Below are positions 15,967 to 24,776 of a DNA stretch of 64,000 bases, piece after piece. The position numbers were made by a program, and so were the translations under genes. Under the pieces are notes generated by a model. The model was given only the letters and a program-made list of their open reading frames with translations. It did not search any database and was not told the DNA's origin. The stretch lies in contig NZ_CP026118.1 of the NCBI RefSeq assembly GCF_004101865.1, positions 2,435,001-2,499,000 on the forward strand, read 5' to 3'. This stretch comes from Halobacillus litoralis. Lineage in GTDB: Bacteria > Bacillota > Bacilli > Bacillales > Halobacillaceae. Within the stretch, counting starts at the first letter, position 1, and every line of letters begins with the position of its first letter.

Positions 15967-16215
15967 AAAAGGCTGGGACAAAAGAATTTTTTCTTTATGA
16001 ATCAATTAATGCATACTTCGCTCCGGCAACATACTACGCTTTCCGTGGGCACGGCCTCAGCCTCCTCAGAAAGCAAAGACCGCTTTCTTCCGGGGTCTTC
16101 GCCTCGTGCTGTTCCCGCAGGAGTCTGCGTATGTTGCCTACGCTCCATTTGATTCATTCTACGCTATTGTTCGTCTTTTCCAGTGGCAGTTATCATTTTG
16201 TCCCAGTCTCTTTTG
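15967..16215. repeat. Inverted-terminus repeat element A
   Basis: The left end reads AAAGGCTGGGACAAAAGAAT and the right end, as reverse complement, AAAAGAGACTGGGACAAAAT. The two ends thus share CTGGGACAAAA in inverted orientation. A second element with the same ends and a similar right part (ATTGTTCGTCTTTTCC, then TTTTGTCCCAG) lies at 37315-37482. A GC-rich structured repeat is nested inside. There is no coding capacity. Both elements lie between convergent genes. Confidence 0.7.
16025..16138. repeat. GC-rich structured repeat, copy 1 (nested in element A)
   Basis: The outer stem is GGCAACATAC / GTATGTTGCC, perfect over 10 bp. The inner core reads GGGCACGGCCTCAGC ... GCTGTTCCCGCAGG and the apical hairpin is AGAAAGC / GCTTTCT. 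The core is shared with 57009-57113, where the outer and apical stems have different sequences that also pair. Confidence 0.7.
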
Positions 16216-16220
16216 CCGAG

Positions 16221-17201
16221 CTATTCTTCAGCAATAGGAGAGGGCTCCGATTCTTGGCCGCTTTCCCCTACGGTCGTTACATAATATTGAAACTCAGAAG
16301 CTTCTGGATCGGCATAGGATTTTCGTTCATGGCGTGAAATACTCGCTACTTTTTCAAATGATTCTCCGTCCTTGCTGCGGTATACACGATAACCAGCCAC
16401 ATAATCTTCGCGGACGGCGTGCCAGGTTATAAACGTGCCTTGGACACTTACGTTTGCGGGCGCATCTATTTCTTCTTTTTCTGGGACGGGTTCTTTCAGC
16501 GTAGAGTAAACCACAAGACGATCCTGGTGGCCGCCGCGGTCACGTACGAACTCTCCGGTACAGGTAATCAAATTCAGGCGTTTTTCATCGGTTTTCCCAA
16601 AAATCTGTGTGATTGGAGATTCCTCCATCGGATAACTTTCCAACTTTTCTACGACGTAAGTTTTCGCTTCCCCTTCATCGTTCTTCACCGTTATCTCATC
16701 GCCTTTTTTCAGCTTCTTCAAATCATAAAAAACAGCAGGTCCTGTACGGCTGTCCACATGGCCGGCGATGACTGCGTTGCCTACATTCCCAGGCTGTGTG
16801 CCAGGCTCGAACCACCCGGCTTTTTGAGGGGATTCCGGCACTCCCATCTCACCGTTATCTAAAACGCCGACTGCTCCAAGAGGTGCGTCCACTTCAATCG
16901 ATGGGATTTTGATATGGGTAGGGACGATCCCTGTATCTGCTTGTTCCTCATTTTTGATGACATCTCCAGATTTTAAAGACTGGCTGTTGTTCAGCACGGT
17001 GAATTCGCCATCTAATATCTCTTTTTTATCATCTGAAGAAGCTGATAGTTCAGACGCATATTGTTCTGCATTTTCCACCCGAACAACGTCAGGGTTGGAT
17101 TCAGAGTCGGACCACAGAGCGAAAGCATTCATTTCATAAGCCACCATGAGTAAGGCAGCTATGCCCAGCACTGTAAAGTATAACTTCCAATCCAGCTTCA
17201 T
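16221..17201 (-). CDS. Sortase with C-terminal fibronectin type III domain
   Basis: The 326-residue protein has an N-terminal membrane anchor (residues 8-29), a sortase domain (about 90-235) and a C-terminal FnIII-like domain (about 247-323, with DAPANVSVQGTFITWHAV and GYRVYRSKDGESF). The catalytic residues are visible: His148 in IAGHVDS, Cys214 in LITCTGEF and Arg228 in HQDRLVV. The domain wording (NAVIAGHVDS, GPAVFYDL, LNLITCTG) resembles class F-type sortases better than the housekeeping class A enzyme. It should cleave a sorting signal and attach the substrate to the cell wall. The gene lies directly after a gene whose product ends in an MPDTG signal, its likely substrate. Confidence 0.88.
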   Translation of the reverse strand: MKLDWKLYFTVLGIAALLMVAYEMNAFALWSDSESNPDVVRVENAEQYASELSASSDDKKEILDGEFTVLNNSQSLKSGDVIKNEEQADTGIVPTHIKIPSIEVDAPLGAVGVLDNGEMGVPESPQKAGWFEPGTQPGNVGNAVIAGHVDSRTGPAVFYDLKKLKKGDEITVKNDEGEAKTYVVEKLESYPMEESPITQIFGKTDEKRLNLITCTGEFVRDRGGHQDRLVVYSTLKEPVPEKEEIDAPANVSVQGTFITWHAVREDYVAGYRVYRSKDGESFEKVASISRHERKSYADPEASEFQYYVTTVGESGQESEPSPIAEE

Positions 17202-17227
17202 CGCTCATCACCTCTTTTGATAGAAAA

Positions 17228-17255
17228 GAAGAAGAGAGAGTATTCTCTCCTCTTC
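17228..17255 (-). terminator. Hairpin between sorted protein and sortase genes
   Basis: On the minus strand GAAGAGGAGAGA and TCTCTCTTCTTC form a stem with an ATAC loop, followed by TTTTC. As it lies within the presumed operon, it may lower sortase expression relative to the substrate. Confidence 0.5.
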
Positions 17256-17265
17256 CGTCTTTAAT

Positions 17266-18594
17266 TTACTGGTTCACTTTTTTACGATAAACCAAACCTG
17301 CTGAGGCAGCAGCAAGGATACCAAAGGCGATCCACATCCAAGCTGTTACACCTTGATCACTTGTACCGCCCATACCTGTATCAGGCATAGCTTCCGGCAT
17401 CATTTCTCCACCGAATTGATCCGGCTTTTGTTTGACGATCGCATCGCCTAATGTTTCTCCAATGCCGAACATGAATCCATATCCTTCACGGAAAGAATCA
17501 TAAGTTGCTGAATAATCTCCCTCTACATAATGATTGAATGTCTGCAGAACATCTTCTTCATGAGCCCAAATGGCTGCGGTCGCGTCTTCCTCGGAAAGGT
17601 TGCCTTCCGTTGCAGTTCCTAGGAAAGCACCGAAATCTTCAGCAAACATTTGCAGGCTCTGTTCAGCCATTTTTCTTGCTTCTTCATCTTCTTCAAGGGT
17701 TGCTGTTACAAGATTCGATTGTGCATTAATGTGATCCTGCTGCCAAACTTTCTCAAACTGTTCAGCACCTTCGTCGCCATAAATGGAAGCGATAGCCGTT
17801 TTAAAATCACCTGTATGCTGGTTTTCTGCCCATGTCACAAAGTCATAGTCATCTGCCTGGTTGAAGCCTTTCTGCATCTCCAGTGTAGCGAGGGCAAAGT
17901 GCTCAGAGGCTAGTGCATTTAGATTGGAGCGCAAATCCGCTGCTTTTGAATCGGCTTTGGTTTGGGCGAATTCATCTGGCATTTGTGTCACAATCGCAGT
18001 GGATAGAGCTTTACTAATACCGAACATGCGGTTGAATCCTTCACGGAATGACGTATAAGCTTTTTCGTATTCTTCATTTACATAGTGATCAAAAACGCTT
18101 AAGACATCTTGTTCATGGGCAGCTAGAACTTCTTTAGCTGCTTCTTCAGAAAGGTTGCCTTCTGTTGCTGTAGCCAAAAAGCTTCCGAACTCATTTACAA
18201 ATTCGTCTACTTCCGCTTCAGCCTTCTTACGGGCTTCCGGATCATCACTTTTCGCTGCTTCCACAAAGCCATCAGCGTAGTCGTTATGAACACGGAAAAT
18301 ATCCTCGAATTGCGCAGCCGCTTCTTCGCCGTATACAGAAGCGATGGCCGGGGTCATATCGGCAGCATTCTGGTCAAGCTTATCCCAGACTTCATCTGCA
18401 TCTGGTGCGTCTTCATACGATTTCATCATATAGGTAGTCGCCAGTACAAAGTGTTCCGATAAGAGCTGATCCAACGATGATCTCAAGTCTGCTGCCGGCG
18501 TCTTCACGGTTGCACTGTCGTTTGCCATGGCTAATGATGGGACGAGAAGTACGAGGGCCATGAAGGTTACTAGAATTCTTTTCATTTGTTTCAT
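17266..18594 (-). CDS. Cell-wall-sorted protein with duplicated helical domain
   Basis: The 442-residue protein has a signal peptide (ILVTFMALVLLVPSLAMA), two tandem repeats of about 185 residues, and a C-terminal sorting signal: MPDTG at 403-407, a hydrophobic segment and the tail RKKVNQ. Each repeat contains SEHF.LAT, AAD/GD..AIASVYG, FG.FL.TATEGNLSEE and AHE.DVL..F.HYV motifs, is predicted all-helical and carries recurring His and Glu residues. A four-helix metal-binding fold is possible but unproven. It is transcribed ahead of the sortase at 16221. AAAGGAGAG precedes the ATG. Confidence 0.82.
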   Translation of the reverse strand: MKQMKRILVTFMALVLLVPSLAMANDSATVKTPAADLRSSLDQLLSEHFVLATTYMMKSYEDAPDADEVWDKLDQNAADMTPAIASVYGEEAAAQFEDIFRVHNDYADGFVEAAKSDDPEARKKAEAEVDEFVNEFGSFLATATEGNLSEEAAKEVLAAHEQDVLSVFDHYVNEEYEKAYTSFREGFNRMFGISKALSTAIVTQMPDEFAQTKADSKAADLRSNLNALASEHFALATLEMQKGFNQADDYDFVTWAENQHTGDFKTAIASIYGDEGAEQFEKVWQQDHINAQSNLVTATLEEDEEARKMAEQSLQMFAEDFGAFLGTATEGNLSEEDATAAIWAHEEDVLQTFNHYVEGDYSATYDSFREGYGFMFGIGETLGDAIVKQKPDQFGGEMMPEAMPDTGMGGTSDQGVTAWMWIAFGILAAASAGLVYRKKVNQ

Positions 18595-18650
18595 GTGACA
18601 CTCTCCTTTGAAAAAATTTTGTTTGTTTACTTTTCCTGTACAGCTATCGA

Positions 18651-18678
18651 AAAAAAGTGATCATTGGATCACTTTTTT
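18651..18678. promoter_or_regulatory. Perfect inverted repeat between divergent genes
   Basis: AAAAAAGTGATC and GATCACTTTTTT form a 12-bp stem with an ATTG loop, upstream of both the wall-protein gene and ydaD. It lies too far upstream to terminate either gene. An operator or the leader of the wall-protein transcript is possible. Confidence 0.45.
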
Positions 18679-18801
18679 GAGAAATTTATTAAAGTTTCTG
18701 TAAAACCTTCAATTGAATCTTTATGTGTTGGTATTAAACGTAGATGGTTTATTTAAAAACGGTACTTTTCACCGAAATTTTCCATGCATCCGTTTACAAG
18801 T

Positions 18802-18827
18802 GTTTATAAATAGTAAAGGAAAGGTAT
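18802..18827 (+). promoter_or_regulatory. SigB-like promoter of ydaD-ydaE
   Basis: GTTTAT (18802-18807), a 14-base spacer and AGGTAT (18822-18827) resemble the SigB consensus GTTTAA-N12-15-GGGTAT. The homologous operon is SigB-dependent in B. subtilis. Confidence 0.5.
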
Positions 18828-18872
18828 TTTCCTTACATGGACTAAAAGATCAAAGATAAAGGAGAATGTGCG

Positions 18873-19721
18873 ATGGATATTCATAAAAGACAGGTCGGCG
18901 GTCAGCCGGAACAGACGCAAGCACGCCAGCCGGGGATAGAATCTGAAATGGATCCTCTTCCCGTACAACCGCTCGATTACAAAGGGAGCGATAAGCTGCT
19001 TGATCAAGTTGCTTTGATTACAGGCGGAGACAGCGGAATTGGCCGTGCCGTTGCCATCGCTTATGCGAAGGAAGGCGCGCATGTGGCGATCAACTATGTA
19101 GAGGGAGAAGAAAATGATGCAGAACAGACGAGGGAGTGGGTCGAGCAGGAAGGCGTGAAATGTTACTTGATTCCAGGAGATATAACCGAGGAAGAAACTT
19201 GTAGGGAGCTGATTGAAAAGACTGTGGATCACTTCGGTCAACTCGATATTTTGGTGAACAATTCAGCGGTTCAATATCCGACTGAGGATCTTCAGGATAT
19301 TTCCTTTGAACAGTGGGATAAGACGTTTAAAACGAACATCTACTCGATTTTTCATTTAACTAAATTCGCGCTTCCGCATTTAAAGGAAGGGAATTCAATC
19401 ATCAATACCACTTCCGTCAACCCTTATAAAGGAAATCCCGCACTCATTGACTATACGGCAACAAAAGGAGCGATTGTCGGCTTTACCCGGAGCATGGCAG
19501 CCAATCTCGTGGAAAAAGGAATACGTGTTAATATGGTGGCTCCAGGCCCAATTTGGACACCACTTATCCCTTCTACTTTTGATGGAGAGAAGGTGGGCGA
19601 ATTTGGAACCGACACGCCTATGAACCGTCCGGGACAACCATCAGAGTTAGCCTCCAAAGAAGGTTCTTATATGACTGGCCAGTGTATTCATGTCAATGGC
19701 GGTCAGATTATGACATCGTAG
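18873..19721 (+). CDS. ydaD: General stress short-chain dehydrogenase (YdaD-like) with internal deletion
   Basis: The 282-residue SDR protein belongs to the YdaD/GSP39 group, with its long N-terminal tail before the Rossmann fold. Visible are the cofactor motif GGDSGIGRA, NNSAVQ, the active-site YxxxK in DYTATKGA, and the PGPIWTPLIP segment. Near the C-terminus, RPGQPSELA is followed directly by SKEGSYMTGQCIHVNGGQ. Relatives have about eight to ten more residues here (typically a VFLASDE-like strand and helix), so an in-frame deletion seems to have removed part of the fold. Activity is doubtful. It is followed by ydaE, matching the B. subtilis stress operon. Confidence 0.83.
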   Translation: MDIHKRQVGGQPEQTQARQPGIESEMDPLPVQPLDYKGSDKLLDQVALITGGDSGIGRAVAIAYAKEGAHVAINYVEGEENDAEQTREWVEQEGVKCYLIPGDITEEETCRELIEKTVDHFGQLDILVNNSAVQYPTEDLQDISFEQWDKTFKTNIYSIFHLTKFALPHLKEGNSIINTTSVNPYKGNPALIDYTATKGAIVGFTRSMAANLVEKGIRVNMVAPGPIWTPLIPSTFDGEKVGEFGTDTPMNRPGQPSELASKEGSYMTGQCIHVNGGQIMTS

Positions 19722-20267
<546 letters not shown>

Positions 20268-20272
20268 GAAAA

Positions 20273-20300
20273 AGCAGGGCCTTAGAGGTCCTGCTTAATA
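20273..20300 (+). terminator. Terminator of ydaD-ydaE
   Basis: AGCAGGGCC (20273-20281) pairs with GGTCCTGCT (20287-20295) with one G-U. The following T-rich stretch is short. Confidence 0.55.
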
Positions 20301-20320
20301 ATTGCCGATGATAGGCATAA

Positions 20321-20355
20321 AAATCCCGGAGTTGGTTCAACCAACTCCGGGATTT
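20321..20355 (-). terminator. Palindromic terminator of ahpC-ahpF
   Basis: AAATCCCGGAGTTGGTT and AACCAACTCCGGGATTT are exact inverted copies of 17 bp around a single C. It lies 20 bases past the ahpF stop and can serve both strands. Confidence 0.85.
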
Positions 20356-20374
20356 ATCTTAATCTCTCAACCTA

Positions 20375-21907
20375 TCAGTTGCGAATCAAGTAATCAAACG
20401 CACCAAGTGAAGCATTCGCACCATCACCCATAGAAATAATGATCTGATTGTGCGGGCTGTCTGTCACATCTCCGGCTGCAAACAAGCCAGGGACATTCGT
20501 GGAGCCTTTTTTATCGGTTATAATTTCACCGATTTTGTTGGTCTCAACGTCTTCGTCTAACCATTCGGTATTCGGTACAAGCCCGATTTGGACGAAGACA
20601 CCTTCAAGCCCGATATGCTGCTCCTGCCCTGATGCACGATCGATGTACGTGATGCCATTGACGTTGTCTTCACCGGTGATCTCAGTCGTCTGGGCATTTG
20701 TTTTGACTGTCACGTTCGGAAGACTGTTCAGACGTTCTTGCAGCACATCGTCTGCTTTCAATGTGTCAGCAAATTCGAGCACAGTGACATTTTGCACGAT
20801 TCCAGCAAGATCGATGGCTGCTTCGACGCCGGAGTTCCCGCCACCGATGACAGCGACATCTTTACCTTCGAACAATGGACCGTCACAGTGTGGGCAGTAG
20901 GCGACACCTTTGTTCTTGAACTCTTCCTCGCCTGGGACGCCGATTTGACGCCAGCGTGCGCCTGTCGAGATGATTGCACTCTTACTTTTCAGGACGCCGC
21001 CATTGTCGAGTTCTACTTCGAACATGCCATCATTCTTTTCTAATCCTTTGACACGCTGGAGGTTCATGATATCGATCTCATAGTCCTTCACGTGCTCTTC
21101 AAGGCTTGTTGCGAATTTCGGGCCTTCGGTGTTTTTGACACTGATGAAGTTCTCAATCGTCATCGTATCAAGGACCTGACCGCCGAAACGTTCCGCTACG
21201 ATTCCGGTACGGATGCCTTTACGTGCGGCATAAATCGCGGCACTCGCACCAGCAGGTCCGCCGCCGACAACGAGGATGTCATAAGGATCACGGTTTGTGA
21301 ATTCCTCTGGATCCGGTCCGTCACTGATTTTCGCGACGATTTCTTCAAGGGTTGTGCGACCGCCATTGAAGAATTCTCCATTAAGGTAGACAGATGGAAC
21401 CGCCATGACATTGTTGTTTTCCGCTTCCTCTTTAAAAGCAGCACCGTCAATCATCGTGTGGCTGATGCCAGGGTTCAACACACTCATGATATTCAGAGCC
21501 TGGACGACATCCGGGCAGTTATGGCAGCTTAGACTGACATAGGTCTCGAAATGATACTCCCCACTGATGTTTTGGATCTGCTCGATCATCGTTTGATCGA
21601 CTTTCGGAGCGCGTCCGCTTACCTGCAATAAAGCAAGGACTAGGGAAGTGAATTCATGACCAAGCGGAACACCAGCAAAAGTAATGCCTGTAGTCTCTTG
21701 AGGACGGTTCACGCTGAAGCTTGGTGTGCGGTTCAGTTCTTTATTTTGTACAGTGATTTTCGGTGACATGGAGGCAAGCTCATCGGTGAGAGCCAGCATG
21801 TCGCGGGAGACGTCATCGTCTCCCGCGCTGACTTTCAACTCGATGTCACCTTCTAAAAGCTTAAGATATTCTTCTAGTTGCGCTTTTATTTGTGCATCGA
21901 GAACCAT
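20375..21907 (-). CDS. ahpF: Alkyl hydroperoxide reductase subunit F
   Basis: The 510-residue flavoprotein has an N-terminal double-thioredoxin-fold domain with the CHNC redox pair (LSCHNCPDVV), a Rossmann FAD site (VVGGGPAGASAAIYAARKG), the thioredoxin reductase-type CPHCDGP active site near residue 337, and an NADH-binding GGGNSGVEAA. It passes electrons from NAD(P)H to AhpC. It lies 14 bases downstream of ahpC in one operon and should share its PerR control. Confidence 0.96.
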   Translation of the reverse strand: MVLDAQIKAQLEEYLKLLEGDIELKVSAGDDDVSRDMLALTDELASMSPKITVQNKELNRTPSFSVNRPQETTGITFAGVPLGHEFTSLVLALLQVSGRAPKVDQTMIEQIQNISGEYHFETYVSLSCHNCPDVVQALNIMSVLNPGISHTMIDGAAFKEEAENNNVMAVPSVYLNGEFFNGGRTTLEEIVAKISDGPDPEEFTNRDPYDILVVGGGPAGASAAIYAARKGIRTGIVAERFGGQVLDTMTIENFISVKNTEGPKFATSLEEHVKDYEIDIMNLQRVKGLEKNDGMFEVELDNGGVLKSKSAIISTGARWRQIGVPGEEEFKNKGVAYCPHCDGPLFEGKDVAVIGGGNSGVEAAIDLAGIVQNVTVLEFADTLKADDVLQERLNSLPNVTVKTNAQTTEITGEDNVNGITYIDRASGQEQHIGLEGVFVQIGLVPNTEWLDEDVETNKIGEIITDKKGSTNVPGLFAAGDVTDSPHNQIIISMGDGANASLGAFDYLIRN

Positions 21908-21921
21908 ATTTGTTTCACTCC

Positions 21922-22488
21922 TTAAATTTTACCAACTAAATCAAGGCTTGGCGTAAGTGTTTCTTCGCCTTCTTCCCATTTCGCAGGGCAAACTTCGCCT
22001 GGATTGTTGCGTACATATTGTGCGGCTTTGATTTTACCGACAAGGTTATCTGCATCGCGGCCGATTCCGCCTGCGTTGATTTCTACTGTTTGGATGACGC
22101 CGTCTGGATCGATGACGAAAGTACCACGATCAGCAAGGCCGTCTTCTTCGTTCAATACGTCGAATTGACGGGATAGCTGCTGGGATGGGTCACCAATCAT
22201 CGGATATTTGATTTTGTTGATTTTTTCAGAGCTGTCGTGCCAGCCTTTGTGTACGAAGTGCGTATCTGTAGAAACAGAGTAAACTTCAGCACCAAGGTCT
22301 TTTAAAGTTTCATAGTTATTTTGAAGGTCTTCAAGCTCAGTCGGGCATACGAAAGAAAAGTCTGCCGGGTAGAAGCAAACAATGCTCCACTGGCCTTTGA
22401 AATTTTCTTCTGTTACATCGATGAAATCTTCACCATCTTTGAATGCTTTTGCCTGGAATGGTTGTACTTCTTTTCCGATTAGAGACAT
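21922..22488 (-). CDS. ahpC: Alkyl hydroperoxide reductase subunit C (peroxiredoxin)
   Basis: The 188-residue typical two-cysteine peroxiredoxin has the peroxidatic cysteine in FSFVCPTEL and the resolving cysteine in GEVCPAKW near the C-terminus. It reduces hydrogen peroxide, organic hydroperoxides and peroxynitrite in the cytosol and is recycled by AhpF. A near-consensus PerR box lies over the transcription start, so peroxide induction is expected. Confidence 0.97.
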   Translation of the reverse strand: MSLIGKEVQPFQAKAFKDGEDFIDVTEENFKGQWSIVCFYPADFSFVCPTELEDLQNNYETLKDLGAEVYSVSTDTHFVHKGWHDSSEKINKIKYPMIGDPSQQLSRQFDVLNEEDGLADRGTFVIDPDGVIQTVEINAGGIGRDADNLVGKIKAAQYVRNNPGEVCPAKWEEGEETLTPSLDLVGKI

Positions 22489-22543
22489 AATAAAATTCCT
22501 CCTGTAGTGTTTGTTGATCAGCTACGCTCTTTTGCGCAACTGT

Positions 22544-22558
22544 TTATAATAATTCTAA
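22544..22558 (-). promoter_or_regulatory. PerR box of ahpC-ahpF
   Basis: TTATAATAATTCTAA matches the PerR consensus TTATAATNATTATAA with one mismatch. It lies just downstream of a minus-strand promoter with TTGACA at 22597-22592 and AATAAT at about 22574-22569. From about 22600 to 22904 nothing else was recognised. Confidence 0.82.
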
Positions 22559-22904
22559 TCCAGTAGCTATTATTATATAAAATCTGATGTTTGTCAACAT
22601 ATACGCAACTTTGTCGAAAATTCACCTGTCGGTCCCTTTTGCGGGTTTTTAAAATTATCGAGTGAGAATTTCTTAAAGCTGGGTCATTATCATTACGCTC
22701 ATGGGAGTGAGAGAAGCTTTTCTATTTGAGTCCTAAATCCCTCCCAAGTCCCGTTCACGAATAGAAAGGCAGCTAAACCCTTTTTCCGTGTAAAAGAGCT
22801 TTATGGGAGGGTGAAGTGATATTTGAAACGCTTATGAATTTTTTCTTCCTATTCCGACCATCCCCTCATAAGATATAACCATGAGCAGGAGAGGAGGAAC
22901 TTCC

Positions 22905-23273
22905 ATGTCTCGTACAATCTCCCGTGGTAATAACCTGATCTTCCACACAGACCCTGGCGGACAAACCATTCGCGCTGGAAAGTGGGTGGATGTGACAAAA
23001 TCATACCCGGACGGCATAAATGTGAGTCCTTTTTATACAATCAGGGTATTTGGTGGAAATCGCGTGGTGTCAGAAGGCCCCGTCACCTTTAAGCTGATTA
23101 TGAAAATCGATCAGGTCAGTTTTTTAATGTTGGATACCATCACCGTTTCTCCTGGTGAACAGTTTACCAAAACATATGACGTTCCCGGAACAGGTCTTGC
23201 GATTAAAGCTGAAGCTGATGTTGGAGGCGGCATTGATGCAGTAGATGTAGCGGTATTCGGATATAAGTTTTAA
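22905..23273 (+). CDS. Hypothetical protein, small and beta-rich
   Basis: The 122-residue product starts MSRTISRGNN behind GGAGAGGAGG; an ATG eight codons upstream overlaps the ribosome site and is rejected. It is rich in alternating hydrophobic residues, valine and glycine, with no signal peptide or membrane helix, and ends in AVDVAVFGYKF. Such a pattern suggests a compact beta-sandwich. I do not recognise the family. It is followed by its own terminator. Confidence 0.65.
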   Translation: MSRTISRGNNLIFHTDPGGQTIRAGKWVDVTKSYPDGINVSPFYTIRVFGGNRVVSEGPVTFKLIMKIDQVSFLMLDTITVSPGEQFTKTYDVPGTGLAIKAEADVGGGIDAVDVAVFGYKF

Positions 23274-23283
23274 CATTTTTGAG

Positions 23284-23308
23284 ACAGGGAGGAGAGGCCC
23301 TGTTTTTT
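23284..23308 (+). terminator. Intrinsic terminator
   Basis: ACAGGG pairs with CCCTGT around an 8-base loop and is followed by six T. Confidence 0.75.
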
Positions 23309-23358
23309 GTTGTTATTAAAGTGGTCATCTACAAAAAGTTTTGTAAATGACCTGTTTT

Positions 23359-23712
23359 TTAGTCCATCAATTCGATCGTATAGGAACCGCGATCTGTGAG
23401 CAGGGAAAATTTTTCATTTTGAAATTGGTACTGTGTCGAGTCTTCGAGAGGTATTTCATAATAAGGTGAAGGGAGTGGCTGTGCGTTCTGCGGTTCGGTC
23501 GCAAGTCGTCCTCTTCCATGCAGGTACAAAGAATGCATCGGTTCATACTCATCGATTCTTCTTGTGTCAGTGGAGTATGATATTTCTTCTATATTCATGA
23601 TGATGGTGTCCTCGTCACGAAGTTCATTTTTCGTTACTTTGACAGTTTTACCACTCCATAACTGCAGCAATTGGTTGAATTCTTCGATTGTCAAGATTTG
23701 TTGTTCACTCAT
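23359..23712 (-). CDS. Hypothetical cytosolic protein
   Basis: The 117-residue acidic product starts at MSEQQILTIEEFNQ, after AGGAGGGA on the minus strand; a longer frame beginning 15 codons upstream reads through that ribosome site. No signal peptide or membrane segment is present. The sequence alternates short polar stretches and beta-like segments (KFSLLTDRGSYTIELM). No family was recognised. It is divergent from a lipoprotein gene. Confidence 0.6.
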   Translation of the reverse strand: MSEQQILTIEEFNQLLQLWSGKTVKVTKNELRDEDTIIMNIEEISYSTDTRRIDEYEPMHSLYLHGRGRLATEPQNAQPLPSPYYEIPLEDSTQYQFQNEKFSLLTDRGSYTIELMD

Positions 23713-23840
23713 CTGAATCCCTCCTGTATTTATAATTTCCCGGGCATCATGAATCATACTGTCCCGTGATATAATTTATCCAATGGTAATATATTGGAAA
23801 AGACACCATCCCATTTTTTACTCAATAAGGAGAGTTACAT

Positions 23841-24533
23841 ATGAAAATCACCAGGCTCTTGATCTGTATTGCTTTCATTTTTATACTGACTGGCTGTGTG
23901 CAAGGCGATTACGCGTTGAAAATCAACAAGGACGGCAGTGGGGAGAGTACCATTACTGTCGGGATAGAAGAAGAGGCTTATGAACAAATCGGAGGCCGCG
24001 GCGAAGGAATGGTCGACTCTGTCAATAATGAACTCGAGTCCCGGGGATATACCATCGAACCGTATGAAGAGGATGGCCATGTCGGTTTTGTCGCGGAAAA
24101 AACTTTTGACGACGTACGAGACATGGAGGTACTCCCTGTCACAGCCGGCCTTAGTGAAATGGGGGCAGCAGCCTCAAGCGGAGGATCGCCTATAGAGATG
24201 GAGACTTCCAGTGGTCTCTTTTTTACAACTTATAAAGTAAAGGGAGAAATCGACCTTGAACGGACGGGGTTATTAGGAGGTATGCAGCAGCTGGTGGCCA
24301 ATCAGATGGACCTCACTTTCACGCTCGATTTGCCGATCTCACCAAAGGATCATAATGCCGATCGGACAGATGGCAAAAAGCTACAGTGGGATATCGATAC
24401 AGCTGGTGAAACAGAGGCGATGGTGGAAGTAGCCGTCCCGAACGTCCGAAATATCATCGTGGCTGTAGTCTCCGGTCTCCTGGTTTTGACGCTGTTCGGT
24501 TTCTTAATTGTCCGAAAGCGTAAGGCTGTCTAA
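23841..24533 (+). CDS. LppM-like membrane-anchored lipoprotein
   Basis: The 230-residue protein has a lipoprotein signal (FIFILTGCVQGDY) and a C-terminal transmembrane helix (NIIVAVVSGLLVLTLFGFLI) followed by a basic tail RKRKAV. The extracellular part contains ALKINKDGSGESTITV and a late WDIDTAGETEAMVEVAVP, a layout seen in DUF3153/LppM-like proteins of Bacillus. Function is unknown. It appears monocistronic. Confidence 0.7.
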   Translation: MKITRLLICIAFIFILTGCVQGDYALKINKDGSGESTITVGIEEEAYEQIGGRGEGMVDSVNNELESRGYTIEPYEEDGHVGFVAEKTFDDVRDMEVLPVTAGLSEMGAAASSGGSPIEMETSSGLFFTTYKVKGEIDLERTGLLGGMQQLVANQMDLTFTLDLPISPKDHNADRTDGKKLQWDIDTAGETEAMVEVAVPNVRNIIVAVVSGLLVLTLFGFLIVRKRKAV

Positions 24534-24776
24534 TCGCTCGGTAACCTTTTGGTGGTTGTTTTATTAGAAAAGGGAATAGCTTGAGTTGGCCATGGGCGGG
24601 AAAGTCTTCATGGGCTTAAGAAGATAAGAGGGGAATTGTCGGATTGTTCATCTTTCCATTATTCGACAGAATCAGTTATATTATAGAAAGAAGAAACAGC
24701 CTTGAACGTGGTTCCATTAACTATCAGCGCTTGCGTTCAGAGTCCTGCATCGACCAATCAATATGGAGGGTGAATC

